From the NCBI GenBank assembly GCA_049273855.1, contig JBASRN010000159.1, positions 1-7,586 of the forward strand: a stretch of DNA of 7,586 bases, read 5' to 3'. Below the pieces are notes generated by a model that had not been told where the DNA came from, searched no databases, and saw nothing but the letters and a program-made list of their open reading frames with translations. This DNA comes from Onstottus_B sp049273855 (GTDB taxonomy: Bacteria > Acidobacteriota > Blastocatellia > UBA7656). Of this stretch, positions 4,356 to 7,586 are shown in pieces (position 1 is the first letter of the stretch; every line of letters starts with the position of its first letter). A program made the position numbers and the translations under genes.

Positions 4356-5993
4356 TTATTTGGCAAGGTAGCCGCGGCGGGTCCGCACAACCGCGCCTTC
4401 GCGCGATACCGTCACGTTGATGCTTCTGAATTTGCCATCGCGCTCTGTGTTCTTCGGGGCGTAGGCGAGCGTGTAGATCAATCTCAGCTCGGCGGCTACC
4501 CGTTGATAGACGCCGTCGAGGTCCTTCTCGGCTTCGGCGACGAAAACCGTCCCGGCGCTCTCTTCAGCAAGCATCTCGATTTGCTTGTGAGCCATCAGGT
4601 TCGGTTTCAGCCGGCGCTCGACGCGCTCGCGGCGCATCTCGGAAGTCAAAGGATCCTTGAGTAAACCGAGAAGCCTCGTCTCTTCGGTGTTCAGGTAGAT
4701 CGGATAAATCGTCGCATCCTCTTCGGCGACCCGAGCCAGAAGCTCATCAAAGCTATGGTCCGACGGCTCGTAGCCCGAGTCCATCAGCGAGTTATCAACG
4801 CCATCGGTCAGCACGACAATCGCCTTTCGCGAGTCTTTGACTCGGCGAAGCAGATCCAGCGTCGCCCACATCCCATCATAGAAAGCCGTCCCGCCCTCGA
4901 TCTTGTTCATCTTTTCGAGGGACTTCTTGAGCTGCTTCTTGTCGGCTGTGAAATCCGAAGCGAGAATGAACCTCCTCGTGAAAGCCGCCACCGCGATGCG
5001 GTCTTCTGTCCCTAGCGAGTCAATGAACTTTTTGGCAGTCTCGATCATCACCTTGCGACTCTCTCTCGTGCTGCCGCTCAGATCCAGCAATAGCACCAGG
5101 TTGATGGGCGCGCTCACCGGCTCGAAGTAGAAGATTTGCTGCTCGACTCCGTTTTCAAAAATGCGGAAGTCTTCTTTGTTCAAGGTCGAGAGAGAACTGC
5201 CACCGCGGTCAGTCGCTTTCACATTGAGGTTGATAAGCCGCGCTTCGAGGTGAATCGTCCCAGGTTCCGGGTTTTCCCGTGCCGGCTCGCGCCCCTCACC
5301 GGTTGTCGAATCGACTCGCAAATCCTCCGCCGAACCTCTCCGGAGCACCGGCCTTGATTTCGGTTCTGAAGCCGTATCCGGGGGCGCGCTTGCACCCTGA
5401 AGGCTGTCGATGGACGAGTCGCGCGCGCTGACCGGTGACCCTCCCGAGTAGATGCTGCTCGATGGATCGAGAATCGATGCCGATCCTTTCAATCCGCCGC
5501 CAAGCGAAATGCCCATCAGTCGGGGGTTGTCGAGAAACTTTGACACCGCCTCAGGGTTGATTTTGGCTTGCGCGACTATTGCCTGTCTTGCGGATATTGT
5601 CACCGTGAGCATCTCCAGATCCTTGCCCGACTGATGCGTATAGACATAAGACCTGTTGCCGGTGACACGATCGTTCGACTGGACTGTAGGCGTCCACTTC
5701 TTATTGAGCGATCTTTTGACCGCCTGCTGGAACGCGCGGTCGCGCTCCCCGACGGCGAAATCCTGATCTTCGAAGATCGCGACCTTGAAGCTCTTGACCC
5801 CCGCCGGGCGAATGAGCCGAACGGCGACACCCGCTAGACCCAGGAATGGGATCTTCTTCTTTTTGGCGCTGTAGTGCTTTTCGATTTTGTCGACGATCAT
5901 GCCGAAATCGTCTGCTCGTAGTACGGGTTGAGTGGCGATGACAAATACGACAAGGAACCCAAGGCGAGCGAAAAAGACTTCCCTCCGAGTCAT
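4356..5993 (-). CDS. Exported DUF4252-like plus Acidobacteria-type VWA protein
   Basis: A 545-residue protein from ATG 5993, with AAGGAG 8 nt upstream; the frame extends 19 codons further without support. Residues 1-27 are a signal peptide (T-R-R-E-V-F-F-A-R, hydrophobic core, V-L-R-A-D). Residues about 28-165 resemble DUF4252: V-K-S-F-K-V-A-I-F-E-D, then R-S-Y-V-Y-T-H-Q-S-G-K-D-L-E-M-L-T-V-T. A Ser/Pro-rich linker follows (about 165-245). Next comes the motif set of the Acidobacterial VWFA-related family (TIGR03436-like): I-H-L-E-A-R-L-I-N-L-N-V-K-A-T-D, F-R-I-F-E-N-G-V-E-Q-Q-I and the VWA domain. The MIDAS residues are D-L-S-G-S (304-308), a Thr near 369 (G-G-T-A-F) and T-D-G-V-D (396-400). 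The C-terminus has L-I-Y-T-L-A-Y-A-P and R-R-G-Y, typical of this group. It probably binds a protein partner through metal outside the cytoplasm. It lies 142 nt after the AraC-type gene on the same strand and may share its transcript or be separate. Confidence 0.9.
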   Translation of the reverse strand: MTRREVFFARLGFLVVFVIATQPVLRADDFGMIVDKIEKHYSAKKKKIPFLGLAGVAVRLIRPAGVKSFKVAIFEDQDFAVGERDRAFQQAVKRSLNKKWTPTVQSNDRVTGNRSYVYTHQSGKDLEMLTVTISARQAIVAQAKINPEAVSKFLDNPRLMGISLGGGLKGSASILDPSSSIYSGGSPVSARDSSIDSLQGASAPPDTASEPKSRPVLRRGSAEDLRVDSTTGEGREPARENPEPGTIHLEARLINLNVKATDRGGSSLSTLNKEDFRIFENGVEQQIFYFEPVSAPINLVLLLDLSGSTRESRKVMIETAKKFIDSLGTEDRIAVAAFTRRFILASDFTADKKQLKKSLEKMNKIEGGTAFYDGMWATLDLLRRVKDSRKAIVVLTDGVDNSLMDSGYEPSDHSFDELLARVAEEDATIYPIYLNTEETRLLGLLKDPLTSEMRRERVERRLKPNLMAHKQIEMLAEESAGTVFVAEAEKDLDGVYQRVAAELRLIYTLAYAPKNTERDGKFRSINVTVSREGAVVRTRRGYLAK

Positions 5994-6135
5994 GCGATCC
6001 ACTCCTTCGTTCGGGCCAGGGCACTTGACGTTGATCTTGAAGATGCACATGAACTACGCAGACGCGAGGTGGGGAGGAGGCGAAAAGTTTTGCGGATTGG
6101 CCAGAAGACGCTTTGGCGTCGCAAAGACATGGAAT

Positions 6136-6972
6136 TCAAGCTTTAGCACGATTGTAGTTCGCGAGCGGCAATCCCGGGTATGGCGTGGGTTCCTCACTGT
6201 CAAAATAGCGGCCTGGAGTCGTCCCAACCTCCCTTTTGAACATTGCGATGAACGCGCTGGTGCTCGTGTAGCCGGCTTCGAGCGCCGCGCTGGTGACCGT
6301 TATGCCTTCGGCCAGCAGGCGCAACGAGTGAATCAGCCGCAGACGTTGCCGCCACTGGGTGAACCGCATGCCCGTCTCGGCTCGGAAGAGGCGTTCGATC
6401 GTGCGCTTGCTGGCGCCTACTTGTCGGGCAATCTCATCAAGCGATTCGGGATTGCCGGGGTTCTGTTGCAACAATGTCGCGGTCTTGACTGCTCGCAGAT
6501 CGCGCGGAGCAGGCAACTGAAAGGGTACAGCCCGAAGCGCCTCAAGCTGATCAAGAATAACTCCGATAAGCCGGGCTTGCTTGGGCAGCTCTGCGTCCAG
6601 CACCCCTAAACGAGTCGCATGTAGAATAAGCTCGCGCAGCAATGGCGTCACGTTTACCGTGCTGCAATCTCTCGGCAGCGCCTGTGAGAGGCCGGATACA
6701 AAGAAGAGCGAGCGAGCCGCCACGCAGCCAGACATCTCTTCGGTGTGCTCGATACCGGCCGGCACCCAAACGGCGCGATGCGGCGGAACAACCCAGATAC
6801 CCTTCGCGGTGTGAACCGTTAGGACCCCATGCGCCGCATACGTGAGCTGGTCCCACTCGTGCGCGTGCGGCCTGCTTCGATAGCCGTTCGGAAAAGTGAC
6901 GGGATAGGTGCGCACAAGCACCGCGCCATCGGGTCCTTTCTTCCTTAAGAAACTCTGTCGCATTTGAGACAT
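6136..6972 (-). CDS. AraC-family regulator with cupin sensor (NimR-like)
   Basis: A 278-residue cytoplasmic transcription factor. Residues about 20-95 form a cupin-like ligand domain with P-H-A-H-E-W-D-Q-L (35-43), V-V-P-P-H-R-A-V-W-V-P-A-G-I-E-H (61-76) and F-F-V-S-G. The C-terminal two-helix-turn-helix AraC/XylS domain covers about 160-257: L-D-E-I-A-R-Q-V-G-A-S-K-R-T-I-E-R-L-F (178-196), then A-A-L-E-A-G-Y-T-S-T-S-A-F-I-A-M-F-K-R (229-247) and the closing G-T-T-P-G-R-Y-F. The W-V-P-A-G-I-E-H signature recalls NimR/YeaM-like regulators, often tied to an adjacent divergent gene. The gene is divergent from the VOC gene across 99 nt, so regulation of that gene or of itself is likely; the inducer is unknown. 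No Shine-Dalgarno precedes ATG 6972; an in-frame ATG at 6963 is the alternative start. Confidence 0.9.
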   Translation of the reverse strand: MSQMRQSFLRKKGPDGAVLVRTYPVTFPNGYRSRPHAHEWDQLTYAAHGVLTVHTAKGIWVVPPHRAVWVPAGIEHTEEMSGCVAARSLFFVSGLSQALPRDCSTVNVTPLLRELILHATRLGVLDAELPKQARLIGVILDQLEALRAVPFQLPAPRDLRAVKTATLLQQNPGNPESLDEIARQVGASKRTIERLFRAETGMRFTQWRQRLRLIHSLRLLAEGITVTSAALEAGYTSTSAFIAMFKREVGTTPGRYFDSEEPTPYPGLPLANYNRAKA

Positions 6973-6980
6973 CGATTGGC

Positions 6981-6986
6981 ACTATA
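6981..6986 (-). promoter_or_regulatory. Possible -10 box giving a leaderless AraC mRNA
   Basis: On the minus strand TATAGT (6981-6986) ends 8 nt before the AraC ATG. Since start sites usually lie 6-8 nt past a -10 box, the transcript would begin at or next to the start codon. This fits the missing Shine-Dalgarno. The -35 region at 17-18 nt (TTTAGC or TTTTAG) is weak, so an activator may be needed or the match may be chance. Confidence 0.3.
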
Positions 6987-7071
6987 CAGCAAGCCTTCAA
7001 GACGCTAAAACGATTATGCTGCGGGCGGTTCATCATTCGAAACGGTTCGACTCAAAAGGAGGGTCACACAA

Positions 7072-7452
7072 ATGGCGTACGTGGCGCACTTTTCAATAAA
7101 CGCTGACAATGTTGCTCGCGCTCGTGAGTTTTATGAAAGGGTGTTTGGGTGGAAATTCGAGGCGTGGGGTCCGCCCGATTTTTACATGGTCAACACAGGG
7201 GACACCCAGGCACTGCCGGTTATTGGATCGCTCCAGGGTCGAAGGGAGTTGATCCCGGGACAGCGGATCAACACGTATGAGTGCACGCTCTCGGTCGCGT
7301 CGATTGACGAAACGATCGCGGCGATTCAGGCCAATGGAGGCAGGATCGTTATGGCGAAGAGCACCATCGTCGGCGTTGGCACTCTGGTCTTTTTTGAAGA
7401 CTCAGAGGGCAATGTTGCCGGTGCGATGCAGTACGACCAGAACGCACAATGA
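7072..7452 (+). CDS. VOC (glyoxalase/bleomycin-resistance fold) family protein
   Basis: A 126-residue protein starting at ATG 7072, with AAAGGAGGG 8 nt upstream, a very strong ribosome-binding site. It has two beta-alpha-beta-beta-beta half-modules. The first (about 1-57) has V-A-H-F-S-I-N-A-D-N, R-A-R-E-F-Y-E-R-V-F-G-W-K-F and a D-F-Y-M-V strand. The second (about 66-126) has Y-E-C-T-L-S-V-A-S-I-D-E-T, A-N-G-G-R-I-V and V-G-T-L-V-F-F-E-D-S-E-G-N-V-A-G-A-M-Q. His6 and the Glu of E-G-N at about 113 are candidate metal ligands. At the position where many VOC enzymes have His, this protein has Y-E-C. The reaction cannot be assigned; VOC relatives range from glyoxalases and dioxygenases to resistance proteins. 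The divergent AraC-type gene is its likely regulator. Confidence 0.9.
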   Translation: MAYVAHFSINADNVARAREFYERVFGWKFEAWGPPDFYMVNTGDTQALPVIGSLQGRRELIPGQRINTYECTLSVASIDETIAAIQANGGRIVMAKSTIVGVGTLVFFEDSEGNVAGAMQYDQNAQ

Positions 7453-7455
7453 ACT

Positions 7456-7544
7456 GGCGAGAGGAGGGGAAGAGGAGAAGAGGAGGAAGAGGGGACCCTT
7501 TTCGCCTCCTCTCCTCTTCCCCTCTTCTCCTCTTCCCTTTCGCC
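7456..7544. repeat. Polypurine/polypyrimidine inverted repeat, possible bidirectional terminator
   Basis: A purine-only tract (7457-7495 except C7458) is followed by a nearly pure pyrimidine tract. GGGAAGAGGAGAAGAGG (7467-7483) is the exact reverse complement of 7521-7537. After a one-base bulge, GGAAGAGG (7485-7492) pairs with 7513-7520. GGCGA (7456-7460) also matches TCGCC (7540-7544). The resulting stem of about 25 bp closes a loop of about 20 nt. It begins 4 nt after the VOC stop and lies before a probable minus-strand stop at 7562-7564. A shared terminator, H-DNA former or dispersed intergenic repeat are all possible. Confidence 0.65.
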
Positions 7545-7561
7545 CTTTCTCCGCTTGGCAG

Positions 7562-7586
7562 CTACTTAATCCGCTCGAGCTTGAAC
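7562..7586 (-). CDS. C-terminal end of a convergent gene (partial)
   Basis: Read on the minus strand from the window edge, 7585 to 7562 gives F-K-L-E-R-I-K followed by TAG. The codons look ordinary, and the position, right after a large inverted repeat and convergent to the VOC gene, suits a gene end. Only seven residues are visible, so neither its product nor its reality can be confirmed. Confidence 0.35.

Noticed and set aside
6107..6120. Hairpin GACGC-TTTG-GCGTC after the AraC-type stop
   Set aside because: A 5-bp stem without a T-tract is expected by chance; it cannot show whether the AraC and VWA genes are separate transcripts.
5932..6609. 225-codon open frame on the plus strand across the AraC-type and VWA genes
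   Set aside because: It overlaps two well-supported minus-strand genes antisense and shows no recognisable domain.

Overview
The window most likely comes from an environmental Acidobacteriota chromosome, possibly of the Blastocatellia type. The main reason is a VWA protein of the kind found mostly in Acidobacteria (TIGR03436-like). The small secreted DUF6265-like and DUF5666-like proteins and the moderately high GC fit this. The assignment is an inference from protein content; no rRNA or other phylogenetic marker is present.

Layout. (1) 117-593 (+): a secreted DUF6265-like lipocalin-type protein. (2) 715-2620 (-): a compact two-gene operon with its own good promoter. The first gene encodes a 147-residue peptide made of two tandem copies of one module, each ending in a Cys-rich G-x-D-I-L motif. 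The second encodes a DUF692/MNIO (multinuclear non-heme iron oxidase) domain fused to a roughly 180-residue C-terminal domain. The two reading frames overlap by 41 nt. This looks like a RiPP-type peptide-modification system. (3) 2897-3463 (-): a cytoplasmic PRX_like1/thioredoxin-fold protein with a CAHC site. (4) 3464-3846: a 383-nt divergent intergenic region with a phased direct repeat and a large hairpin. (5) 3847-4230 (+): a small membrane-anchored or secreted DUF5666-like protein. (6) 4356-5993 (-): an exported protein with a DUF4252-like N-terminal region and an Acidobacteria-type VWA domain carrying a MIDAS motif. (7) 6136-6972 (-): an AraC/NimR-like regulator, divergent from (8) 7072-7452 (+), a VOC/glyoxalase-fold protein. 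(9) 7456-7544: a striking polypurine/polypyrimidine inverted repeat. It is followed by the last codons of a probable convergent gene on the minus strand at the window edge.

How the genes relate. The peptide and the MNIO are clearly one unit: same strand, overlapping frames, one promoter. The thiol-redox protein lies just upstream on the same strand but behind that promoter, so a link to peptide Cys chemistry is only possible. The AraC/VOC pair is a typical divergent regulator-target arrangement. The other genes look like single-gene accessory units. I found no tRNA, rRNA, CRISPR array or transposase. The most promising previously undescribed system is the duplicated Cys-motif peptide with its MNIO-fusion enzyme.
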